Part shown: positions 46,668-57,326 of the stretch, in pieces
Layout of the letters: each line of letters begins with the position of its first letter
Position numbering within the stretch: position 1 is the first letter of the stretch
DNA from: Gloeopeniophorella convolvens
Lineage: Eukaryota; Basidiomycota; Agaricomycetes; Russulales
Assembly (NCBI GenBank): GCA_022496205.1
Contig: WTXD01000080.1
Span: forward strand, 36,430 to 100,429
Reading direction: 5' to 3'
Length of the DNA: 64,000 nt
Translations under genes and position numbers: made by a program
Notes under the pieces: model-generated
The model's input: only the letters and a program-made list of their open reading frames with translations
Databases searched by the model: none
What the model was told of the DNA's origin: nothing

Positions 46668-49600
46668 ATGCGCGAATCCAACTTGCCTTTCCAGCCCAGA
46701 ACAGGGCGGCAGTATGTATCTCTTCCCAGCTCTATGACCGGCGTGGTGCGCCCCTTCTTTCTCTCTCGCATCTCCCGGACCGCTAACCATGGCTTTCGGA
46801 ACTTGCAGCGCTCGACACAAACTCCCCCCTCCCGCTCTTCAACTCCCTGACCCACTTGACCTACCTCACGTCCACCTCGCCTCGAATACGCGAGATCATG
46901 GTCATGGACGGCGGCCTCGAGCGTCTCGTCCGCATACTCCATGACTTTTGTCTCTCCCCACCCCCTCCCGAGAACCCGGCCCTTCTCTACGGCCTTTTGC
47001 CGCCCAACTACCACCCTCCCAAGCCCGTCCCGACCCTCATCCCAAAGTCGTTCGACAAGCACGCCGCCTACCGTTCTCTCTCGCCTTCCAGTGCATCGTC
47101 AATATCGGCGTCCGCGGCAGCGAGCTCATCCGCAGCCGTGTCGTGCAGGCCGGCACCCTCGATGTCGTCGGCTGCATACTCGAGTCATGGCTCGCCAGCA
47201 AAGGCTTTGCCGTCGGCCCGAGCTCCAGTGCGACGGGCATGCCCCGCGAGACCCGCGAGCAGCGCGCCGCGCGCAAGCAGGCTCAGGCCGAGCTGCGTGC
47301 GCGCCAGCAGGCCGCGGAGCTCCAGCGTGCCCTTGAGCGGCGGCAGGACGGGCCCCTGGACAGCACGCGCACGATCCGCGGGCGGAGCCGGGGTAGCGAA
47401 GCTACCATCCGCGCTATCGAGGTGCGTCGCCCTCCCGCCTACTCTGTTGTTTCTTGGCCCGATCTGATTGTTTTCTTTTTTCTGTTACATTTCCCCTAGG
47501 ACGACGACCAGATGGATACGTCGGCAGATTCGGCCGCCCTTTCGGACGACTCGAACGCCACCCAGGCAGACATCTCCGGCATTGACTCGCCCACCCCCGC
47601 GTCCGATGCAGCCTCCGCTGCGGCCGGCAGCGACGTCGACACCTCGACCGACACTTCGACGAATCAGACGCCTGCGGGCTCGAACACTCCCACCGGCACG
47701 GTCGAAGTTCCAGGGCGGGACCGGAGCGGGACCATTATCGCACGGCCCATCTGGGATACCTCGACCGCCCTGTCTCCACGCCGGACCCACCGTACACGTG
47801 ACCGCCAGGGCACGATCTCCGCGTCGACCTCGCGCGGTGCGTCGCGCCCCGAGACGGAGACCGAGGATGATGCAGACGCCGACCTCGACATGGATACCAA
47901 CCAGGACACCACCGACAATTCACCGGAGCGCCCCCAGACTTCCCCACTGACTCGTCGGGCCGTGGCAATCGTTTCGGACGCCAACCCAGGCACCGGTGCC
48001 GGCCCCTCCTTGGAACTCAACTCGGACGCACATATTATCATCAACAGCGAAGCAGACGTACAGGGTGACGGCGTTGGAGACGGAATTGTTGCACTCGAGC
48101 AGAATGACGACTTTGCCATGGGCGCGCCACCCGGGGCGCCGGGCGCCATCGAGACAGCGATGACGCTGCGGCCCACCGACACGGCCGTGCGGCGCACGCT
48201 GGGAACGACAGACGTCACACCGCGCGCGGTGAACGTCAGCCTCCCCCGCGGCAGAGATAGCGACGACGCCCAGGAAACCCCGGTGCGCCCGAACGCCCCG
48301 ATGCCCCGCGCGCTGCCTCTCCCCATCACCGTTGAGCCTGTGCCCACTCCCCCGCGCCACCACCACCATCACCACCACCACGAGTCGGGCAGCCCGCACC
48401 GCGACGAGGACGTGCTCTCTGCGCTGCAGCTGCTCGCGTACCTGAGCAAGTACCCGCACGTGCGCCAGGCGTTCTACCAGCCCCGCGTAAGCTTCCACCC
48501 CGCCACTGCCACAATGAAGCCGCAGCAGACGCCTCAACAGCAGCCAGCGCAACTCCAGCCGCAGCCGCAGCCCGCCCCGGGCCCCTCCAGGAAGGAGTCG
48601 TCCCCGTCTACGGCTACAGCATTCTTCAAATCGCTTGCGAACCGCACGGGCAAGGAGAAGGCGAGCCCGCCGGTTCCACCCGCACCAGTCCCCGCAGCGC
48701 CTATGCCCCCTCGCCAGACAAACGTGTTCTCGCTTGTTGAGCGGTTCACGTTCCGTCCGAGCTCGCACGAGTACGACCTGCCCAACCCGCCGCCAACGTT
48801 ACCGGCGGAGATCCAGTACTGGGCGGGCGTGATTATGCGCAACGCATGCCGCAAGGACGATAGTAGGGGCGGGATCCGCCAATGTGCAAACAGTGCGTGT
48901 GCCCGACCCTGCGCCCAATTGTAATTGAATCGTGACTAATGATTGTGTTTGCGCAGTGCTGTGCGGCCGCTGGGAACAGTACCCACGGCAGTTGCCAAGT
49001 GCCGGCGCTGTCGGAAGGCCAAGTACTGCGGAAAGGAGTGCCAGAGTTCGGCGTGGAGCGAAGGCCACCGCTTCTGGTGCAGCGCAAAGGAAGGGGATGA
49101 GGACGCGGAGAACGCGCCGGGCGACGCCGCGCACGGCGTGGGGACCGGCGCCAACGCCGGCGCTGGCGGCAGCAGCAGCGTGCGCCGGCGCGAGCGCCTC
49201 GTCGCGACGACCGAAATCACAGACGCCGCGATCCGCGCGACCGCCACCGCAATGGCGTTCCGCCCTGTCGAGGGCGCCCGCCGCCCGATGGTCCCGGTGG
49301 GGCCGCGCTTCTACGAGCCGTCGCCGTTCGACGCGGCCCCAGGCCCCGTCGCCGTCCGGTCTGCACGTCGGCCAGAGGCAGCAGCCGCGCTGGGCATGGT
49401 GGATACGGGTGCGGGTGCCGGCGCAGGCACAGGTGCAAACGCGGGCACAGGCCGGCGGCGCGCGGAGACGATGCCGGGCGGGATGATGCCCGTCATCGAC
49501 GCGCCCGTGCCTGCGCCCGCGACCTTGACGCCTGCGCGCCCCGCGCCGCCCGCGCCGGAGCACGGCCGCCTGTTTGCTCACCTCGGCGACTTACCGGGCA

Positions 49601-49716
49601 TGGCGCCGCCGCGCCTCGATCTGACGGCGGCCGCGGGCCCGTCGCGAGTCGTGCGGAACGACGACGGCGCGGTGTTTGGGCTTGCGGTGGACGAGTTTGC
49701 GATGGACCTCGATTAG
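46668..49716 (+). CDS. samB: samB/MUB1-type MYND zinc-finger protein, three apparent 1-nt gaps
   Basis: A homologue of Aspergillus SamB and yeast Mub1, which partner a ubiquitin ligase in proteasome-factor turnover and affect morphogenesis. Landmarks: MRESN at 46668, AVCISSQLYDRR, an intron (46746-46808), ALDTNSPLPLFNSLTHLTYL, GGLERLVRILHDF, IVNIGVRGSELIRSRVVQAG, DVVGCILESWLASKGFAVGP, an intron ending 47499, then a long low-complexity centre with eight His in a row (48358-48381). The C-terminal MYND finger reads QCANMLCG, KCRRCRKAKYCGKECQ, AWSEGHRFWC. Reading frame jumps by one base at 46683, 47073 and 48993, each where homologues have Phe (SN-F, YR-F, RQ-F). The rest is well conserved. Either clustered sequencing or assembly errors or a recently disabled gene. 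Confidence 0.85.
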
Positions 49717-50547
49717 ACGCGTCGTGCGCTCCCCCTGCCCGCTTGTACCTGTTGCCCCTCCTTTTCTTTCTCTTCCTCTGGGTTATCTATCGGTGGTTTG
49801 TGCGGAGCTCCCTCCCTCCTTCTTTCCTTCCTTACCCCTTATCTCCCTCGGTCGACGCCTGAATCTACCCGTCGCGCACCAGCCAGCTACCACCTCTACC
49901 ACGCCCTCATTATCGGTGTCGCCCGCCCACCTACACGCGGCCCACGCTCCCTACCTAGCCCAATTTCTTCTCTCCGCTCCCCCCATCCTCTCCTTCCCCC
50001 TCTCCGTTCTTCTTCTCCTGGTATATACGTACGTAGTCCAGTACGGGCGCTCCCACACCCGCCGCCTCTCCCTTCTGTCACTCACATTTCCTGTTCTGCA
50101 TCAGTATATCATGTTTGTCTGTTCTGCACATGCTTAGTAGTAGGCTCGCCGCGAATATCCAGTCTTTTCTAGCCATCGCTGGTTAGCCGTGCGCGCTGCA
50201 GGTGTGTGCTCTTCGACAGCTAACACTGCCCGCACGCCAGAATACCTACTGGGAAAAAACTGTGAAAATCGTTGGCGTGGCTGACTCACTCGGTCACGAT
50301 ATATATATACCAGGGATAGTGAAGCCGCGCTGCCAGTGCGCCGCGTCGCAACCGCGTCGTGTTTGTTTTGAGCAAAATCTGCGCCAGCGCCAATTAAACC
50401 ATCGGTTGCGGGAAAATATAACTAACTTCCGTTATGAAGGTCTGCTCATGGAGGAAAGTGGGAGGGCTTCAATCCCATGCAAGGTCAGTAGGCTGCAATG
50501 GCGCAGGTAGGCGCAGGTTATATTACATAACATACAAACGGCGGCCG
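49717..50547. other. Intergenic, convergent 3' flanks
   Basis: 830 bp between convergent gene ends; strongly pyrimidine-rich from 49740 to 50020. No supportable gene. Confidence 0.5.
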
Positions 50548-53500
50548 TCACCAATCTCCCTGATATCTGTAGATAATCTCGCTCTTCCCTCCGATGAACT
50601 CCTCACCATAAACCACGCCACCAGGTCTCGGCAGAGTCTCATATCCAGTGACGCGAACCTCGTCATTCAGCTTCCAAGCCAGCATCTTGCCCCTCCATCC
50701 TCCACACAGGCACACATAGTTGAGGAACGTGCGCCAGATCCTATCCTGGCCCAGCGAGCCAGGATCGCCGATGACGATGAGCATTGCTTGCGCACGCGTG
50801 ATCGCAACTTAAGACTGGGATTAGCCACAGCAGCGGAGCGAAGCATGGGAGATGGAGCCCACCATTCAGGCGTTGGCGGTCCCGCAGGAAGCCCAGAGCT
50901 TTCGTGGCATTTACGTGGTCGTTACTCCGTGTGGTCGCGATAATGATGACCTTGCGTTCCTAGGAATTACGGCACCGCGTTGGTACGCCTCCAAATGGCA
51001 TGACGAAGCGCACGCACCTGGCCTTGGAACTGCTCGACCGAGCCTACAGTGATGCCTTCCAACCTTGCCATCTTTAACAACTCCCGGATTGTCCTGACTT
51101 GCGCTTTATATGGCGCGATCACGCCAATGTCTTCCTCGTCTAACGTGCGACGTTCAGAGACGGTAGATAACATGAACGCAGGAAAACTCACAGATCTTCC
51201 GTTCACGATCGGAGACTAGCTGCTGGCAGTAGTCGCGCACGAGCGACGCTTCGTGGACGTTGTACAGTCAAACTTGTCCTAACCCATACTTGTCATAGCC
51301 CATAACCTGTGATAAACCATAGGTTTTTCAGCCTACAGAAACACGGATTTGGGCCTACTAGTGCCTCCCAAACCCCATAACCTGTAATAACCCATAGCTT
51401 TGACCTTCCACCAATTGCTATGGGTTAGGACAAGTTTGACTGTAGTACGATGGAGAATGCTTTGTGCGCTTCTCGCTGCCCTTGATCCCGTGGAACAAGA
51501 TCGGGAAACGCTTCTTCGGCAATATGTCCGACTCGAGCAGGTACCGCGAGATTTCGGCAGTCGCATGCGCGCGTATGATGTCCTTGTACAAGTACCGGTT
51601 CGGCCATGCAATGATCGCGCCGTGCGAGCGGCGGTTGCGCTGCAAGTCAACGACGCTGCACCCCTCACGTGAGCCCGCGATACGGAAGGAGGGTGGACAA
51701 CTCACGTCTGCCCAGAGTGCGCGTCGAGCCCATAGACAGCGCGAATACGCATCAGGCGTTGGAGGTAGCTCCTCCCGAGACCCGCCTTGGACACGTTGAT
51801 CGCCTTGATGACGGGGCCGAGCTGGTTCGGATCTCCCGCAAGGACGACTGTCGTCTGCGCGTTCCCGAACGCTGCGATCGGGATAAGCGCCAAGGGCTCC
51901 GCCGCCTGCGCAGCTTCATCGATAAAGATGTGGCTGAAGTGACCGGCTTGGATGTTCATCATCTCGAGGAAGCCCGCCGATGAGCAGGTGGAGAGCACGA
52001 CGCGGTAGGAGCGCGCGTCCATGTTTTCTCTGGGGACCGAGAATGCCTGCACGTCCTCAGAAATATCTTCCTGGTAACGGGAATAGGCGTTCAGGCGGAA
52101 GAGCTCCTCTGCGCCGAGGCCAGCAGCTGAGAGGCGCTCGATGAGGAGGTCCGCGGCAGCGTTGCTAGGTGTGCATGCGAGGATCTTATTACCAGCGTTG
52201 CGACGCAGCAGCTGCATCATGCTTTCTACGACAGTGGAGGTCTTTCCTGTTCCAGGACTATCGCGACGAGATCAACAATAGTCCGTGATATTGTAGAAGC
52301 ATACTTACGGGCCGTAGATAATGAATGGGACGCTTCCCTTCGGGTGCTGAAGCAACGAGACCACAGTCTGCAGCTGCTGAGCATCTCCCCGGATATCCCG
52401 GTTAACGAGAGGTAGGTTGTCGATCTCACTCCTCGGGAGCTGGCGAACCGGCTTGATGTCTGACGCGGAGGGGAACAAGAGGCGGCGCAAAGGCGCCAAC
52501 GAAGACGCCAAAGCGTGATACTGACGGCGCAGTGTGATACGGTTCAGCCTGAACCGCAGCATGAACGGTGCGCCGTGATGGAGACTAGATTCCCTTGGCA
52601 GTTGAACCCGCATCTTGAGCACAGCAAGGCCGCCTCGCCTGAACACGTCGACGTCGGTTATGCGTGCCTCGTAGCGTATGTCGTCCAGTATGTCGTCCAG
52701 CCAGAGGAAATCCCCAACGATCACCTCCGGGAGGAGGTCTTCGTCTTCGTTTTTGATTTCGACACTGCGCAACGTTAATTAACTGAGAAAGCAACCTCTT
52801 AGCCGAAGTCGTACCCGTACCGGCCATGACTTTCGTCAATGGTCACTTCGAAAGGTACCGTGTCCAGAATGTCTCGCCTGTGCTAGCAGTCACTCTCGGG
52901 TCGCCGAAACCGGAAGATGGACGTACTGCTGGTTGCCTTCTTCAACGTTCAACAGTGCCTTGAACCACTGCGAGTACGTCTCCATACTCAGCCTGTTGGG
53001 CCTCAGGTCCGAGATAAGGCGCGATTCGTGTGCTTCATAAGGGTGGTCAACATTCGACATCTCGATAGCTTCCTGGACCAGAGGCGGTAGGTCGTAATCT
53101 GGAAGTTGCCTTCTGCGTGGCCTGCCTGACGAGAGAAGTTTAATATTTCCCGGCGGCACGTATTGGCCACTCCTAGTGGGTCGGGTATAGCTCTCTTGAG
53201 CACGCGGTTCAAAATGACTGTGATCCGCGAGCGAACCAGCAACTGCGTGGACCATCCGCTCAATCACAAACTTGCCAGATCGCTGGCTATCATAGAAGAG
53301 TAGCTGGAGCACCGCCTCGAATCGCCCTTCGAATCTTGGGTTGAACATGATGCGCACGGTAGCTTCAGAGCCGGGCTGAATCGGCTCGGCCTCGCCCTCG
53401 TATTGCGCTATGAAACTGGAAACAAGTGAGTAACGGGCAGTTGAGATGAGCTTGGGTGAGTCTGCTGACCAAGAGGCGCCACCATCCGACGTCCTAACTC

Positions 53501-54955
53501 TCGCAGCGACGAAAGTCACGGATTGGGAGCCCTCGGCCAGCTCAACCAACAGGGACATCGTTGGTGTTGCGAAGCGTCCACGGGCAGTGCGTTCGACGAT
53601 TCCAAAATTCAACCCATCCTCATCCGAGACAGCGACCCCGGTGCCATCGCTGTCCAAGTAGTCTTCCTCCTCCTCTTCCTCCTCTTCTTCTGCGGACAGA
53701 CTAGCCTGATCGTCTGCCCAATCGCCAGGGGGTGATTGGTCATCTGGGAGTCCTTGCACGATCCCGCGCAGCGCCCGCTCGACCATGAAATTGGCCTGGC
53801 GCTTGCAGTCGAAAAATACGAGTTCAAGGACAGCCTCGTACACCCCCTCTTGCTGAGGAACAAATTGAAGGCTCAGCGTACGCGTTTCCTTAGGCCTGAT
53901 CCACTTGGAGACTCCATTGATCTGAGCAGAGAAACTAATCCGCGCATGAGTGATACGCAGAGACATTCCCAGTCGGACTCACCAGGATGAGGCGTTCAAG
54001 TTGCCGACCGAACGGACCGTTGCAGATATGAAGGTGACTAAGGGTGAAAACCGACTTGTCGTGATGGTGAGCTCCGCAGACTGAACTGGTAGCGGCACGT
54101 TAGGCCGCGCATTCAGAGTATCGAAATCGACGCCGGACTCATGCGAGACCGTAAGACCGGTACCCTCGCCATCGACGAGGGCGCCGTCAACAGCCGAGGA
54201 CGAAGCATTTCCACCGCCAACTACGCCACCCGGCGGAGCGACACGAGCCCGTAGTTTGCGAATGATGTGGAATTCTGCATTTCGGGGCCGCCTCTTGTCT
54301 TTGAAGGTGATTTTGAGTAATGCGTGGAACGTGCCGGCGCTTGTCGCCTGGAACGACACGAGGATCTCGCGAGGCTTGCCCTTGGATATAAGGGCCGTCC
54401 CGCCTGTCAGTGTGGCCGAGAACCTGTGCAAGCAACGTGAGCATAGCGCAGAAGCGATGCAAACCTGGCGCACTCTGAGTTCAACGTGCCGCTTCCGCTA
54501 ACAATATCCACGGACAGAACGGAGAGGCTCGCTGGTGCTGCGGTCTTCTCTAAATTGACGACTCGGGAGCTGACAGACGGGAGAACTGTGTCCGTGGATC
54601 CACCGGTGCCATTGATTACAAAGTCGAGTCCATCTTCATGGGAGACGGCGACGCGCGGGTCGGCACTCTCGGAAGCTCCCGCACTTCCAGAAGACGGTAA
54701 AGAAGGGTTCGATGGGGCAGGTGGGTCTGCGTTGGCAGACACAGCCTGAGCCCGAGAGGGCTGCTGAGTGCCAGAGTTGGGGGTGGCAGCGGAAGTAGCG
54801 CGTCGAAGGTGCTTCCTCCCGCTCTGGTGTTGGGAGAGCCGGTGGGGCCGAAAAGAGCATCCGCACAGTTCGCAGCGCAGGACGTCGTGGCGGGCAGCGC
54901 AAGCGTTGTCGATGCAGGTGCCCCCGCTCAGTGCAGTTGTGCAGTAGGCTGGCAT
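50548..54955 (-). CDS. SDE3/MOV10-type RNA helicase, exon split by inserted element
   Basis: A superfamily-1 helicase of the SDE3/MOV10 branch, linked in eukaryotes to RNA silencing and RNA turnover. The ATG at 54955 gives [16 protein letters not shown]2H2 finger follows ([11 protein letters not shown]...HQSGRKH), then three similar beta-rich modules (54770-53190). The helicase part has the Walker A loop [17 protein letters not shown] across an intron, [36 protein letters not shown] (Walker B DEAA), [66 protein letters not shown] and [19 protein letters not shown], ending YRYQGDW. Between SPSYY and [12 protein letters not shown] a 178-bp element (51265-51442) introduces stops. Apart from that, the joins checked keep frame. 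In this haplotype the full-length protein is probably not made. Confidence 0.87.
51263..51444. mobile_element. TA-flanked MITE (Tc1/mariner-like), 178 bp
   Basis: The element occupies 51265-51442 with TA on both sides (51263-51264 and 51443-51444). Its ends are perfect 24-bp inverted repeats beginning CAGTCAAACTTGTCCTAACC. CAGT-type ends flanked by TA resemble Tc1/mariner elements. The interior contains two imperfect direct repeats of about 30 bp (a CCCATAACCTGT core near 51299 and 51373) and no coding capacity, so it is non-autonomous. Removing the element and one TA restores the helicase frame exactly, which identifies the TA as the target duplication. I did not see a second copy in the window. 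Confidence 0.88.
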
Positions 54956-56529
54956 GGTGAATGGAAGAGCGAGAGTCGTGCAAAGAGTTGCGGCGCCACC
55001 CAAAGTTGCCCGCAAGCTTTGTCTTTCACAAAGCGAGGCAGTGTCCTCTTTTTTTTTTGTTTGGAAAGGCAATATATTAGGCAGCAGAAGATAGCGCTAG
55101 AGATAGAGATAGTCTAATCTACGAGCACCTGACAGCCCTGCCTAATGCGTTGTAGCGAAGCCACTGGGGCTTCGTTGTGAGGAAAAATGCTACTTACGCA
55201 CGCCCCTCGGGTTACGATTGGGGCCAGTGTGGCGAGTCAGAGCTGCTCTGGGCCTTCAAGGGCAAGGCCTCTGTGCGCTCCCATACCCACTAAAACCTCA
55301 CGGTCGCGTATCCAGTCCGGATCGATGTCCTCGTAGGCTCGTTGGAGCAGGGGTTCCCTTTTGTGTTCTACTGTGTGATTATGGCTTGCTCGCCATGTGT
55401 GCCAAGTTTGAACTTTGACCATATTGTCTAGTGTGTTGTTGCATCTAGTACTTGTCGGCCGTGGCCACGTGTTGTCCTGATGTTACTCTAAGGTCTGGAA
55501 CGAGGAAATCAAACATAGACGTTAGCGTTAGACTGGTACAGTGTTCGGAGGATGGGAAAAGAATCAAGCTGATCCGATGGAGCAGTGACGAACGTCAGAG
55601 ATCATAAGCTCGTGGAATGCAAGAGCGTTTTGCAAAAAGAAAAATGGCGCACACGCAACGATCGGGAGTCAGCAGACATGGGATCCTCGGTTAACAGTGC
55701 GAGAGGAGGACATGGCTCGTGGACAAAGATTGAATGCGTGTCGTAATGGAAAATCGAGCACTGGCGACAAAGGGTACGCAGGTGGCATTGTCACGGCAAG
55801 TATGTTGCGACAAGTAGTGCTGAGGTTTCGTGAATATACCGGACGCGGGGTGCGTGAGGTACCTTTTTTCGTAAATTTCGGATCAGTCGCGGTGGCACAG
55901 TCACAGTGAGGACTGAAGATCTTAAGAGTCTGAAGGCTGGCTGGTATTCTTGGTGATGGAGGACATTGGGGTGTCGCATGGACTTCGGAGCTGGGTGGCT
56001 TTGACCCAGGCGGACGAGTGGGGGGAAGGGTTGGTGCAGAGGGAGGGTCGCGGCATGGTGCTACTGAGTGCGCCTGTCGCTGTGGTCTGTCCTGAGGATT
56101 CAATCTGTGAGCATGTCCTACTCCCACCCTACACGGGAGGGCGGCGGATTGTTGTCTATGGTTGTCCACCATTGGTATTGGTTGGTTGTTCACCGGGGCG
56201 GGATGTCCTCCTCGTCCTTGCCCAGCGTGGGAATGACCGACCATGGTGGTGGTAGCGGTTCAAGGAGCCCCTCGTGAGGCAGTGTCTACGGTCGGCACAC
56301 GGTGTAACCCAGGCCCTGGTGGAGAGCGCGCATGCTGATAATTGGCCCCGAGGAACGAGGGTTTAACGACGCGTCTGCCTCTGCAGGTTTTCCAGGCACG
56401 GCCTCGTGGGGATGTGCATGGCACCTGCACGCAACATTTGAACGCGAATGAAAAAACTTCGCACTTGGTTAACGTATCGTCGGGGTCGGGGACTCAGCCG
56501 AGTCCCGATCAACTTGCAGCTATCATTAG
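54956..56529. other. Long stretch without supportable gene
   Basis: About 1.57 kb between the helicase start and the PPE1 relic. It must contain the helicase promoter. A minus-strand frame at 55669-56244 is Pro-rich with no motif, and overlapping plus frames are equally uninformative. A run of Ts lies at about 55050. I see nothing I can name. Confidence 0.4.
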
Positions 56530-57250
56530 TACCTCGCTACACTGAATGATTTGGAACTTGCCCTGCATCTGGCCAATCATCAACCCGCAGTCGGCGCTGT
56601 CGAACTTCGAAGCCCTCCGGGAGCGAACTGAGGATCGCAAGTATGTGCGGGGTCGTGTCGAGTGTGATGACCTCGACGACGTAGAGCACCGCGACGCGGT
56701 TAGCCACGAGGAGGTGCAGTGCAACACGCACAATGACGGCGCTGCTCATGCTGTGAATGACCAGCCGCGTGCACGGCACTCACAGTGAACACCACGACGA
56801 CGCTTGGGCAGACACAGGGTAGTACGCACCACTGGGAACAACGGCGCCGCTGCGCCGGGATCGGCGAACATCACCTGCAGGAGGTTGCACAGATCCTCCA
56901 CGAAAATTTCGAGGGAGAGATCTTCGTCTTGGGATCCGCCAGTCGGCACGGTCTTCCCTGGCGAGAACTAAGCGCGGGCGGGCGGCGAGGACAGCGTGCG
57001 CACCGTGCCTGCGCGCGTCTGGCACGGACAAGATGACGCCGAGCTCGCCCTTGGTGAGCTGAACTGCGTCACCTCCTTTGCGCGAAGAGTGCGGAGCTGA
57101 GGACGGAGAAGGCTGCGCCGTGGTGGCAGACCATGACGGAGCCTGCGAGGCTACCGTCTGTCGTCTACGGCGGGGTGTATGTAACCTAGTATGCGCGGAC
57201 GTCGAGCTTGGACGCAGACATACTGAAGCTACCGGGCTTGCACCGCGTCC
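56530..57250 (-). pseudogene. Truncated duplicate of PPE1
   Basis: Broken segments match the intact PPE1 at 60572-61977 on the same strand. In order they are SVMVCHHGA (near 57140), QLTKGELGV-like (near 57050), TGGSQDEDLSLEIFVEDLCN (near 56935), the nucleophile region now reading VIHSMSSAVIVRVAL (PPE1: VGHSMGGAVVVRVAP), VVEVITL and HILAILSSLPEGFE (near 56640), and LMIGQMQGKFQ (near 56560). The N-terminal region, the segment between PEGF and MIGQ and the C-terminal His region are missing, and frames are broken. The Gly residues around the nucleophile are lost. It is clearly a decayed partial copy that ends close to the GATA gene's promoter. Confidence 0.85.
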
Positions 57251-57326
57251 GATACCGAGTACGTAAATGCTGCTGGCGCGTGATGCGCACCGCCCTCCGA
57301 ACTAACCACCTCCACCATGCAATGCA

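Noticed and set aside
55669..56244. 191-codon minus-strand frame rich in Pro and Arg
   Set aside because: Composition reflects GC content; no domain, splice support or plausible start context was seen.
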